Below are positions 54,801 through 63,374 of a DNA stretch of 64,000 nt, piece after piece. A program made the position numbers and the translations under genes. The notes below the pieces were generated by a model. It made no database searches. It was not told the DNA's origin and saw only the letters and a list, made by a program, of their open reading frames with translations. Source of the stretch: G963668655 sp963668655 (GTDB taxonomy: Bacteria > Myxococcota_A > SURF-8). Location of the stretch: assembly GCA_963668655.2 (NCBI GenBank), contig CAXXPQ010000003.1, positions 186,001 to 250,000 of the forward strand, read 5' to 3'. Every line of letters starts with the position of its first letter. Position 1 is the stretch's first letter.

Positions 54801-55229
54801 TCGGTGCGTTACGCCCGCCCGTTCTCGAACGACACCGGAGACAACGAATTCGAGGGAATCGAGAGCCGCGCCTATCTGCTCCACGATCCCACCTGCGAGC
54901 CCTACATCGGTCCCATGGCCCATGCGGACAGCGCCACCACGACGGTGACCCTGGAGATCTACGGCAGCGACCTCGGTCAGCCCACGGTCATCGACCAGGT
55001 GACCTGGAGCGAGGACACGGGCGCCGTCTATTACGTCAACGCCCGCGACGCCGAAGGCAACGAAACCCTGGTCGCCGGCAGCCGCGGAAATCGCCCACGC
55101 GCCATCGTCACGGCGGATCTTCCGGACGACCTCGCGCCAGACGAATACACCATCGTCGTCACCGTCACCGATATCTGGGACAACACCGGATCGTTCACCT
55201 TCGATTATTCCGTCGCGGCGCCGGAATAG
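51825..55229 (+). CDS. Neutral ceramidase-like lipoprotein with an inserted, permuted PPC domain
   Basis: A 1,134-residue lipoprotein (LILTLFLAAAC, Cys22) with an acidic DGDTDDGT linker and a Cys-rich segment (about 73-145). Catalytic features of neutral ceramidase are intact: THTHSGPG (His262/His264), FALHGT (His372), GNAGDVSP (Ser421), LAGLPGEAL (Glu712), then YTNDHHFYISSEYDW. Between about 510 and 660, inside the catalytic domain, the C-terminal half of a PPC domain (LDMYVYGPNGDLIGKS...GTYYIKVEGFDG) precedes a Cys-rich joint and the N-terminal half (EDNDTMESATNIDLNTN...DEDWFAFDLVGG). Ig/Cna-like beta domains end the protein. Likely cleaves N-acyl amide lipids at the surface. Confidence 0.88.
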   Translation: MIKGKWLLFPALILTLFLAAACSSSDSNDTDGDEGSTDGDTDDGTDGDTDDGTDGDVDSTEDGDVEKEGSGVDCLFYSDCEDHEDCVEGACVWSKNCFGNEDCSGAQICHYISRDDDRGVCRKVCNTDMNCPDEGQCMNGICEPYEPIAEGTPPPKHPEWNGKLHASYAEGELTVPMTTTMGGYGARKGPVGPYQRSMGASTGILARMMIKVFVLDNGTSRAVFVRIPMIFPTDFMVSGVVKRVNEMGGPDLRENIIMTATHTHSGPGSFWYLLPHLSFGALGFADFEYEIYDYIVTSIAKAVYEANKEENFRKAAFGYKIWKDFDPDDLINRDRRGENDDYKDPLMMVMRVDDLSGDTAKPWILAMRFALHGTIQDYDDTTMSNDSAGGAEIMTEFLYEKEHPGEDVHAMFFNGNAGDVSPGGDRLSHRSSAQMQMLGTNVHAKAWDLWGQIETTDELDIQVASKRIPIDRDYIGYTNEEFTTDGTSPGEFPPARPIRFGAFQCSLMRNIVEENLDMYVYGPNGDLIGKSTKQRSSNEVLAFTPEANGTYYIKVEGFDGCINNYDAMISENGRGGDKSHCVDAECGQSCGMCSGDRAMVPRECVEDAYEDNDTMESATNIDLNTNYENLQVCAFDEDWFAFDLVGGTSYKAEIVFDQNDTAYNDKTMLKEGNFGCALHIDAMNFGPLPQFGKTRLTAIVLGKLYLAGLPGEALSHMGTDTAEELMADTTVSDAFDDVVIFGYTNDHHFYISSEYDWLQGGYETTMSIWGPKFGAFLTEHLKALAIALAKGEEETSINEFPKVKPTNFNGIAVDPRVPEVTPAPTDTPPAFDPAVANPPQILTQPADTVKMEQQAMIRWVGGDPGAEVPLPHVYLERKEGDAFVPVTRSTGEVYDDSYYEMRLYFENEHFALPNKPDADPNNYWSAYWEETYSFPAGTYRFRIEGHYYNGPTDHFDKENGVKEYTLTTDAFELLPTTFQLQETSFLDGQFSASVRYARPFSNDTGDNEFEGIESRAYLLHDPTCEPYIGPMAHADSATTTVTLEIYGSDLGQPTVIDQVTWSEDTGAVYYVNARDAEGNETLVAGSRGNRPRAIVTADLPDDLAPDEYTIVVTVTDIWDNTGSFTFDYSVAAPE
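51937..51993 (+). repeat. 24-bp tandem repeat in the lipoprotein linker
   Basis: Two identical 24-base units (51937-51960 and 51961-51984) and a nine-base partial third encode Asp-Gly-Asp-Thr-Asp-Asp-Gly-Thr repeats just after the lipidation site. The copy number may vary by slippage and would change linker length in steps of eight residues. Confidence 0.9.
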
Positions 55230-55252
55230 TCCACGCCGGATCTTGCCAAACG

Positions 55253-55288
55253 AAAGGCCCGCTTCCGAACGGAGGCGGGCCTTTTTTG
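55253..55288 (+). terminator. Rho-independent terminator after the ceramidase gene
   Basis: Stem AAAGGCCCGC (55253-55262) with GCGGGCCTTT (55275-55284), 12-base loop, T-run to 55287. The A-run at the left arm could also serve leftward transcription from 55313-55681. Confidence 0.93.
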
Positions 55289-55312
55289 TTTTCTTTCGCT
55301 ATGTGGAAGCGG

Positions 55313-55681
55313 CTATTCTTCCCGGACCTTCCGGAAGAGATCCGTCAGCACGCCGTGCTCTTCCAGGGAGGAACCGCACGGAATCCCGACGATCACCTTG
55401 ACGCGACTGCCTTCCTTGCTTCCCTTGGTGCTCTCCTTGACCAGTTCCACGGAGGAACGGCAAGTGATGGCGTTGTCTCCCGCGAATTTGAAAAGGATGT
55501 ACCCGGCTTCCTTGTCCTTGTCGATGAGTTCCCAGCCCCGATCCACCCGGATCAGACGGACCGCCGCGCTCCAGACCTTGTCATAGCCCATCACGATACT
55601 ATCGCCGGTCTTCCCCAGCGCCGTCGCCGACATCGCCAGCACGCCGCCAACAAGTATGTACGCCATCCATTTTCTTTTCAC
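55313..55681 (-). CDS. Small secreted protein of unknown function
   Basis: A 122-residue exported protein with signal MKRKWMAYILVGGVLAMSATALG. The mature part, GYDKVWSAAVRLIRVDRGWELIDKDKEAGYILFKF, resembles the recurring 'YDxVWxAAxRxLxxxGwxIxxxDxxxGxI' pattern of small periplasmic or outer-membrane-associated lipocalin/BamC-type domains; function unknown. I choose GTG at 55681 because GGAGG (55691-55687) lies five bases upstream. ATG 55693 would contain that RBS within the coding region. Confidence 0.72.
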   Translation of the reverse strand: MKRKWMAYILVGGVLAMSATALGKTGDSIVMGYDKVWSAAVRLIRVDRGWELIDKDKEAGYILFKFAGDNAITCRSSVELVKESTKGSKEGSRVKVIVGIPCGSSLEEHGVLTDLFRKVREE

Positions 55682-55845
55682 GGCCACCTCCATTTCAAGA
55701 TCTTCAATGGAATGCACGAAGGATATCTTTCCCATGCACCCAGGTCAAGGGTTTTCCCGCCATCGCCGAACCGGGAGAACGCCGCGCGGTATCCCGTTCC
55801 CATCGGAAAACCGGGGACGTTCGCCTTCCACCCGGAAACGCTCGC

Positions 55846-57258
55846 TTATCGCTTCCGCGCGCCGGCCGCCACCGCCCCCAGGAAACCGAAGCCGGCGGCG
55901 ATGAGCAGCGTCGTTCGCAGCGCGTGAAAATCCGTCGCCTGCCAAGATCCACCGATGGACCCGCCCATGGCTTGAAAGATCGCCGTGGAAAGGGCGACCC
56001 CGGCCATCATGCCGAGATTTCGGGAAACCGCCAGCACGCTTCCCGCCACGCCTTGCTGCGTCTTGGGGGCTGCGCCCATCAGGGCGCTGGAGTTTGGTGA
56101 AATGAAGATTCCCGTTCCCAATCCCATCACCGCCAGCCAGAAAGCCACCGTGGTCGGCTCGCTTTGCGGACCGATGCCGGAAAGTCCGCCGAGTCCCGCC
56201 GTTAGAATCAGCATGCCCGCCACCGCCGGTGCGCGGGATCCGATGCGGTCCGACAGCCACCCCGACGGCGAGGCCGACAGCGCCATGAGAAAGGGCTGGG
56301 CGGTGAGAATCAGGCCCGCCTGCTTGGCATCGACGCCCAGGGCTTCCATCAGGTAGAAAGGCAATAGAATCATCTGAATGAACAGGGCGACGTAATTGCA
56401 CAGGGCGCTGAGCACCGACCCCGTGAAGACGGGAGAACGGAAAAGTGTCAGGTTGAGAAGCGGAAACTCCCGGCGCATCTGAATGCGAACGAACACACCC
56501 AACAGGATCAATCCCCCGGCGGCCAGGGCGACCGTCGGCAGGCTCGACCAGCCCCACTGCTCCCCCTGGCCGATGGCCAGCAGAAGCAGCGGCAGCCCCG
56601 ACATCAGGGTCAACGATCCGACGATGTCGAAAGGCGCCGCTTCGGATTTCTTCGAACGGGGCAGAAATTTCAAACCCAGAAGGAAAATCACGATGGATAC
56701 GGGGATGTTCAAATAGAAAACCCAACGCCAGCTCATCCCGTAGATCAGCCATCCTCCCAGGGACGGGCCGATGGTCAGGCCGGTATAGGTGCTGGTGGCC
56801 AGGATGCCCAGCGCCTTGCCGCGCTGGGAGGGAGAGATCGTAGTGGTCAGGAGCGCCGGACCGGTGGCCATGACCATGGCGCCGCTGATGCCTTGCAGAA
56901 TGCGCGCCCCGATAAGGATGTGGATCGACGGCGCGGCTCCGGCGGCGAAAGAGGAGAACCCGAACAGAAAAAAACCGATCAGATAAACGCGCGCATGGCC
57001 GAAGATGTCTCCGGCGCGCCCGACGATCAGCATCAGCACCGTCGCCGACAGCAGAAAGGCCAGCATCACCCAACTGACCACGTGAAGGGCGACGCCCATT
57101 TCGCTCGCGATGGACGGTAGCGCCAGCGTGACGGTGGAACCGGCCATGGCGGAAAGCAGAGTACCCGTACCGACCGTAAACAGGGTCAAGCGGGCCTGAC
57201 GTTGTTGAGTCGCATCCGGTTTTTCATTCGCTTCCGGCCCTGCCACGATGTCTGTCAT
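55846..57258 (-). CDS. MFS multidrug efflux transporter, EmrB/QacA (DHA2) family
   Basis: A 470-residue membrane protein with about 14 hydrophobic segments. ALPSIASEMGVALHVVSWVMLAFLLSATVLMLIVGRAGDIFGHARVYLIG includes the TM1-TM2 and motif A region; LQGISGAMVMATGPALLT and GKALGILATSTYTGLTIGPSLGGWLI match the antiporter motif C of DHA2 transporters; NIPVSIVIFLLGLKFLP is typical. It exports drugs or other hydrophobic compounds by proton antiport. AGGAG precedes the ATG at 57258. No TolC/EmrA-like partner or TetR regulator is adjacent. Confidence 0.93.
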   Translation of the reverse strand: MTDIVAGPEANEKPDATQQRQARLTLFTVGTGTLLSAMAGSTVTLALPSIASEMGVALHVVSWVMLAFLLSATVLMLIVGRAGDIFGHARVYLIGFFLFGFSSFAAGAAPSIHILIGARILQGISGAMVMATGPALLTTTISPSQRGKALGILATSTYTGLTIGPSLGGWLIYGMSWRWVFYLNIPVSIVIFLLGLKFLPRSKKSEAAPFDIVGSLTLMSGLPLLLLAIGQGEQWGWSSLPTVALAAGGLILLGVFVRIQMRREFPLLNLTLFRSPVFTGSVLSALCNYVALFIQMILLPFYLMEALGVDAKQAGLILTAQPFLMALSASPSGWLSDRIGSRAPAVAGMLILTAGLGGLSGIGPQSEPTTVAFWLAVMGLGTGIFISPNSSALMGAAPKTQQGVAGSVLAVSRNLGMMAGVALSTAIFQAMGGSIGGSWQATDFHALRTTLLIAAGFGFLGAVAAGARKR

Positions 57259-57304
57259 GCGATGCTCCTGTAAATTCCCGAAAAACAGCCAAGCAAACCG
57301 CGTC

Positions 57305-57332
57305 ATTGTACCCGATCGGAACGATTCTTGAA
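57305..57332 (-). promoter_or_regulatory. Candidate promoter of the MFS gene
   Basis: On the minus strand TTCAAG (57332-57327), 16-base spacer, TACAAT (57310-57305), about 47 bases before the start codon. The -10 is close to consensus and the -35 is weak. Confidence 0.4.
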
Positions 57333-57420
57333 AAAGACATTCGTCGGATCGGCGGCATTCTTCCCTGTCGGGAGATTTCCGGCCGTCTCCGGATCGAGAA
57401 GCGACATCGAGAAACGACGT

Positions 57421-57440
57421 TGAAAAGATAAATCTTTTCA
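57421..57440. promoter_or_regulatory. 20-bp inverted repeat between divergent genes
   Basis: TGAAAAGATAAATCTTTTCA: two perfect nine-base half sites with a two-base spacer, in the 237-base gap between the MFS gene (leftward) and the TMTC-like gene (rightward). It is a good candidate operator for a dimeric regulator. A TAGGAT (57458-57463) 17 bases downstream could be a rightward -10. Confidence 0.5.
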
Positions 57441-57495
57441 GATCCTTCCGAAAAAGGTAGGATAATTCAATCGACTGTTCAACAAGCAAGCACCG

Positions 57496-59469
57496 ATGAA
57501 CACGGATAATCTGCAAAAAAAAGCGACTCCTTCTCCCAACGGCATGCTCCTTGCGATGGTGCTTTTAGCGCTGGGTGCGCTTCTGCTCTATGCCCCGGTG
57601 CGCGATTTCGAATTCATTCACCTCGGCGACGCCGAAGAAGTCGCAAACAACTGCCGAATCCAATCGCCCACGCCCAAACACTTTTTCTGGCTGTTTATTC
57701 CTTCTCCGGAAAGGGCTTTCCAGCCCCTTGCCGAAGCCGGTCTGATGATCGATCATTTCCTCTTCGGTCTAAACCCCAAAGCCTTTCACATCCACAGCCT
57801 GGTTTTGTATATCCTGAATGTCCTGCTGGTTTTCCTGTTCGGCAGGCTCCTTCTCCTGCGTTTCAAGCCTTCGTCCGGACTCTCTCCGACAATGGCCGCC
57901 TTTGCCGCGGCCCTGTTGTTTCTCTGCCATCCGGTTCACGTGGATTCCGTGGCCTGGGTGACGCGGCGGCCCGTCCTTCTGCAAAGCGCCTTTTCCATTC
58001 TCGCCATGCTGGCCATGCTGAAGACCGGACATCCGGACCCGCAAGGAAAGCCTCCGTCGATGCCCGGGAGATTCGCCCCCCTGCTTGCTTTCATCCCGGC
58101 CGTTCTTTCGGGCGCGTCCCCGCTGCTCCTGGCGGTCCTGCTGCTGCTTCTGGATTTCTGCTCATCGAAACACGCCGGAGAGAATTTCTTATCCAGGAAA
58201 GCCGTGCGGCATCTTCCCATCTTCGCCATCGCGCTCTCCTTCGCCCTTCTGTTTCCCGAACCGGCCTCCGTCTTTCCTTTTTCCATAGACGCCTCGCAGG
58301 CCGCCGGAGGCGCGACCCCGGCGCTTTTCGGTCGTTACGTTACGGAATTCATCACGGCGCTCGTGTTTCCCGTAAACTTTCCCGCTTTCCCCGCGATGTC
58401 ACCGAACCGGCTTTCTTTCGGAGCGGCGTCCGTTTGCGGATGGATCGCCGTCCTTGCATTCGTCATCGTCCTGATTCTTCTGGCCCGGAAACGCCGGTTC
58501 CTAGTGTTTTTCCTTTTGGGATCGGCGCTTCTTTCTCTCCTTGCGGGATTCGATTCGTGGAAAAGGCCCCAAGGCCAGTCGCACCTCTTTTTCGCCGTTT
58601 TTCCCTTCGGTCTCCTGCTTTCTCTCGGGGTCGGTCGAATCGCTCTCCGCTCGTTCCATGGCGAGGCCAGAGCCCGTCTCCTGTCGGCGGACCGTCTGTT
58701 TCTCCTCGCAGTCGCCGTCTCGTTCGCGATTCTGTCGGTTCTTCGCCTGCCGATCTGGAAGGACGATCTCTCCCTGGCCGCCCACGACCTCCTCCAGGAA
58801 CCCCCGGGAGATTTCGCCCGTTATCGTGCGGCCCTGACTCACGCCCGCTCCGATCCCGCCGAGGGACTGAGAATACTGGAACCGCTTCTGAAACGGGAGG
58901 ACACCCGCCGTCTCGGCGCGGTGCGGCGGACCGAATGCGACCTGATCCTGAAGCGGCGCGGCCCGGAGGCGGCGCTTGCGGCCATCGAGAAAACGTTTGA
59001 AGACGGAGTTTTCGATGTACGGCTGATGAAAAACGCCGCGCGCATCGCCATGAAACTGGATCGAGAGGCCGATGCCGCCCGCTGGATGACACGTCTGGAG
59101 GAAAACGGGAAGTCCGGGAAAACCGTCGAATCCATTTGCGATTTCTGGATGGAGCAGGCGAAGAACGCCTTCAATCGGGAAGATTATCGTCTGGCGCTGA
59201 AGCGCCTGGAGCGCTGCCCGGCTCCGGAAGAACACGCCTCCACGACCATCCTGAAAATCGTCTGCGAGAATCTTTTACACGGCCATCGGTTACGCATCAT
59301 CCGCGATCTGACCCGCCGGGAATGGCCGCCGGAGGCAGAGCCGGTTCTCTACGAAACCCTGTCCATGGTGTACGCCTACGAACGGCAGTTCGACCCCGCC
59401 AAAGAAGCCAAGTTCAAGCAGATTCTGGCCGAACGCCGATTGGCGGAAAAACGGTGCTGGAAACGATAG
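57496..59469 (+). CDS. TMTC/PMT-like membrane protein with helical-repeat C-terminus
   Basis: A 657-residue protein with about ten membrane helices in residues 1-410 and a soluble helical (TPR-like) part from about 425. The first loop FEFIHLGDAEEVANN and later FLCHPVHVDSVAWVTRRPVLLQSAF match the layout of TMTC O-mannosyltransferases (HPVH-E-V-A-G-R hallmark), where the acidic residue of the first loop is catalytic; here the usual D-D pair is reduced to a single Asp (GDAEE). So a glycosyltransferase role is likely but the donor/acceptor is unknown. No strong RBS is visible. The stop is six bases from the convergent sufU end. Confidence 0.75.
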   Translation: MNTDNLQKKATPSPNGMLLAMVLLALGALLLYAPVRDFEFIHLGDAEEVANNCRIQSPTPKHFFWLFIPSPERAFQPLAEAGLMIDHFLFGLNPKAFHIHSLVLYILNVLLVFLFGRLLLLRFKPSSGLSPTMAAFAAALLFLCHPVHVDSVAWVTRRPVLLQSAFSILAMLAMLKTGHPDPQGKPPSMPGRFAPLLAFIPAVLSGASPLLLAVLLLLLDFCSSKHAGENFLSRKAVRHLPIFAIALSFALLFPEPASVFPFSIDASQAAGGATPALFGRYVTEFITALVFPVNFPAFPAMSPNRLSFGAASVCGWIAVLAFVIVLILLARKRRFLVFFLLGSALLSLLAGFDSWKRPQGQSHLFFAVFPFGLLLSLGVGRIALRSFHGEARARLLSADRLFLLAVAVSFAILSVLRLPIWKDDLSLAAHDLLQEPPGDFARYRAALTHARSDPAEGLRILEPLLKREDTRRLGAVRRTECDLILKRRGPEAALAAIEKTFEDGVFDVRLMKNAARIAMKLDREADAARWMTRLEENGKSGKTVESICDFWMEQAKNAFNREDYRLALKRLERCPAPEEHASTTILKIVCENLLHGHRLRIIRDLTRREWPPEAEPVLYETLSMVYAYERQFDPAKEAKFKQILAERRLAEKRCWKR

Positions 59470-59475
59470 AGGATT

Positions 59476-59948
59476 TCATTCCGGGACGTTCACCGTTTCT
59501 CCGTCTCCCGTAGCCGACGTTCCGTCACCTTCCATGGCGCTTTTCAGGGTATGCCAGGCCAGACCGGCGCATTTGACGCGGCTTGGGAACCGCCGCACCC
59601 CCCGGAAGACCGACAGTTTGCCCAGATTCACGGCCGTTTCCCCGTTCTCCCGATCGCGGGTGATGGAATCCAGAAAAGCATCGACCAGGGCGCGGGCGTC
59701 TTCCAGTCGTTTCCCCTTGACCGCCTCGGTCATCATGGAAGCCGAGGCCGTACTGATGGCGCAGCCCTCTCCGGAAAACCTGAGATCCTCGATGCGACCG
59801 TTTTCGACGTTCAAACGGAGACGCACCTGATCGCCACAAAGCGGATTGTGGCCGTCCGCTCCGTGAGTATGGCTCTCCAGCGTCCCGAAATTTCTGGGGT
59901 TCCGTTTGTGCTCCAGCACCACTTCCTGATAAAGATCGTCCAGTTCCG

Positions 59949-59952
<4 letters not shown>
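59476..59952 (-). CDS. sufU: SUF Fe-S scaffold/sulfur relay protein SufU
   Basis: A 158-residue NifU-N/SufU protein: LYQEVVLEHKRNPRNFG, NPLCGDQVRL (first Cys and Asp), GEGCAISTASASMMTEAV (second Cys) and RVKCAGLAWHTLKSAM (third Cys). The 18-21-residue insertion between the second and third Cys typical of SufU over IscU is present. It accepts sulfur from SufS using a zinc site. ATGA overlap with sufS. Confidence 0.95.
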
Positions 59953-61222
<1,270 letters not shown>

Positions 61223-61226
<4 letters not shown>

Positions 61227-62563
61227 GACGTTCTCTCCTTCGACGGCCCGGGATCGGTCCCGAACAAACGTCTCGTCATGCCGCTCTTGACGGATTCCGC
61301 GGGAACGGCCTCCAGAATCTCGGCGGCGAAAGCCCGAACGAGCATCCGCTCCGCCTGCTCCTTTCCGATTCCCCGGCTTTGCAGATAAAACAGCGCATCG
61401 GGTTGAAGCCGCCCCACCGTCGCTCCATGGCCGCAGCGAACGTCGTCCGCCAGAATTTCAAGCTGGGGCTTGGTGTTGACGGTCGCGTCGGAAGACAGCA
61501 GCAGGTTGTCGTTTTTCTGAGCGGCCCGGGTCTTCCTGGCATCCGGACGCACGAAAACCTTGCCGTTGAAGACGCCGTCGGATGCGCCGTCCAGAATTCC
61601 CTTGTACCGCTCGTCGCTGCGAGTATTCGGGACGCGATGGTCCACGAAGGTGTGATGATCCGCGTGGCGCTTGTCCGTCAGGACGTACAGCCCCAGAAGT
61701 TCGGTTTCCGCGCCCTCGCCGTTCAGGGACACATCGATGTCCGTGCGGTCGAGCCGCTCTCCCTCGGTGATGGAATACGACCGGAAGCTCCCGTCCCGAT
61801 CCACGTCGGTGTGGATGCGGTGGACGTGCACGGCATCCGCGGCTTTCTCCCGCCACTTCACATGCCGCACCCGTGCTCCGGCCCCCACGGAGATTTCCGT
61901 TACGGAATTGGAAAAGGCCGCCCCGCAATCCCCGTCGATCCATTTCTCCACGATCGTCGCTTCGCTGTTCGGCTCCGCGATGACCAGCGAGCGCGTGTTG
62001 ACGAAGCTTCGCCCCTCCGCCCCTGGAAGCGTGAGATGAAAGACGTAAATGGGCTTTTGGATTCGGGAGTCCTTTTCGATGTGGACGAAGGCTCCGTCCC
62101 TGGCGAAAGCCAGGTTCAGCGCGGAGAGAGGATGTTTCCGGTGGTCGTCATGCGTCCCCAGATGCGCCCGCACCCGCTCCGGCCATTGAAACAACGCCTC
62201 GTCCAAATTCACCGCCGTCACGCCCCCGAAGTCCTCCGGGATTCCGGAAAGCGATGGCCAGTAACGCCCGTTCACCAGCGTAATCACCGCCGAGGAAGGT
62301 TCCAGCCGTTCCCGCTCGATCCACCCCCGGGCGGTTTCCATGGAAGCGCCTTGGGGCAGCGCCAGGTTTTCGTCGAAGAACGGCAGGACGTTCGTGTACT
62401 TCCAGTCCTCGTGACGCACGGTGGGAAGGCCGGTTTCGGTAAAGTCGATGAACGCCTGTTTTCGCAGGCCGGCAAGCCATGGGTGAGCGGTGCAGGTCAG
62501 CCCCTGCGTAAACAGGTCGTAAAGCCGGTCGTTGCTTTCCCTGTCGTAGATGCCGATACGCAT
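61223..62563 (-). CDS. sufD: Fe-S cluster assembly protein SufD
   Basis: A 446-residue SufB/SufD-family protein: RHEDWKYTNVLPFFDENLAL near the N-terminus, the beta-helix core (TIVEKWIDGDCGAAFSNSVTEI, VLTDKRHADHHTFVDHRVPNTRSDERYKGIL) and the C-terminal KNDNLLLSSDATVNTKPQLEILADDVRCGHGATVGRLQPDALFYLQSRGI. Start 62563 follows GAGGGGGAG; the gap to sufC is 10 bases. It forms the SufBC2D scaffold. Confidence 0.95.
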
Positions 62564-62573
62564 TCGCTCCCCC

Positions 62574-63332
62574 TCACCGCGCGCCGGAGGAAGCGGATTC
62601 CAGCCAGGAATAGCCGCTGGCGTCCAGTTCCCGCGCCAGTTCCTTGCCACCGGAAATCACGATGCGTCCGTCGTGCAGGACGTGAACGAAATCCGGAACG
62701 ATGTGATCCAGGAGTCGCTGGTAATGCGTGATGACCACCATGGCTCGCTCCGGGTTTCGCAAGGCGTTTACGCCGTCGGCCACCGAACGCAGCGCATCCA
62801 CGTCCAGTCCGGAATCCGTCTCGTCCAGAACGGCCAGCTTCGGTTCCAGCACCGCCATTTGAAGAATTTCGTTCCGTTTCTTCTCGCCGCCGGAAAATCC
62901 GTCGTTCACGCCGCGCCCAAGAAAAGCCGAACCGAATCCCAGGTCTTCGATCCTGCTCCGCAGGCGGTCCATGAAATCGAAGGAATCCAGTTCGGGTTCT
63001 CCGCGATACTTTCGTACGGCGTTGTAGGCCGCCTTGAGGAAGTAGGCATTGTCCACCCCGGGAATCTCCACCGGATACTGAAAGGCCAGAAACAGACCTT
63101 CCCCGGCCCGCTCCTCCGGCTCCATTTCCAGCAGATTCCGATTTTCGAAGAGAACCTCTCCTCCGGTGACGTCGTAGCCCGACCGCCCGCCGAGGATATG
63201 GGCCAAGGTGCTTTTGCCGGAGCCGTTGGGGCCCATGACGGCGTGAACTTCGCCCGCGCCGATCTCCAGATCGATTCCTTTCAGAATCTCCGTTTCGCCG
63301 ATGCTCGCTCTCAATCCGTTTATCTTCAGCAT
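62574..63332 (-). CDS. sufC: SUF system ATPase SufC
   Basis: A 252-residue ABC ATPase: Walker A GPNGSGKSTLAHIL, Q-loop AFQYPVEIPGV, signature FSGGEKKRNEILQMAVL (the KKR-N form typical of SufC), Walker B LAVLDETDSGLDVDAL, His switch VVITHYQRLL. It drives conformational change in the SufBCD scaffold. Confidence 0.97.
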   Translation of the reverse strand: MLKINGLRASIGETEILKGIDLEIGAGEVHAVMGPNGSGKSTLAHILGGRSGYDVTGGEVLFENRNLLEMEPEERAGEGLFLAFQYPVEIPGVDNAYFLKAAYNAVRKYRGEPELDSFDFMDRLRSRIEDLGFGSAFLGRGVNDGFSGGEKKRNEILQMAVLEPKLAVLDETDSGLDVDALRSVADGVNALRNPERAMVVITHYQRLLDHIVPDFVHVLHDGRIVISGGKELARELDASGYSWLESASSGAR

Positions 63333-63374
63333 TTCGCTCTCCGTTTCATCGTGTTGTCATCTCATTCGGGCGCT

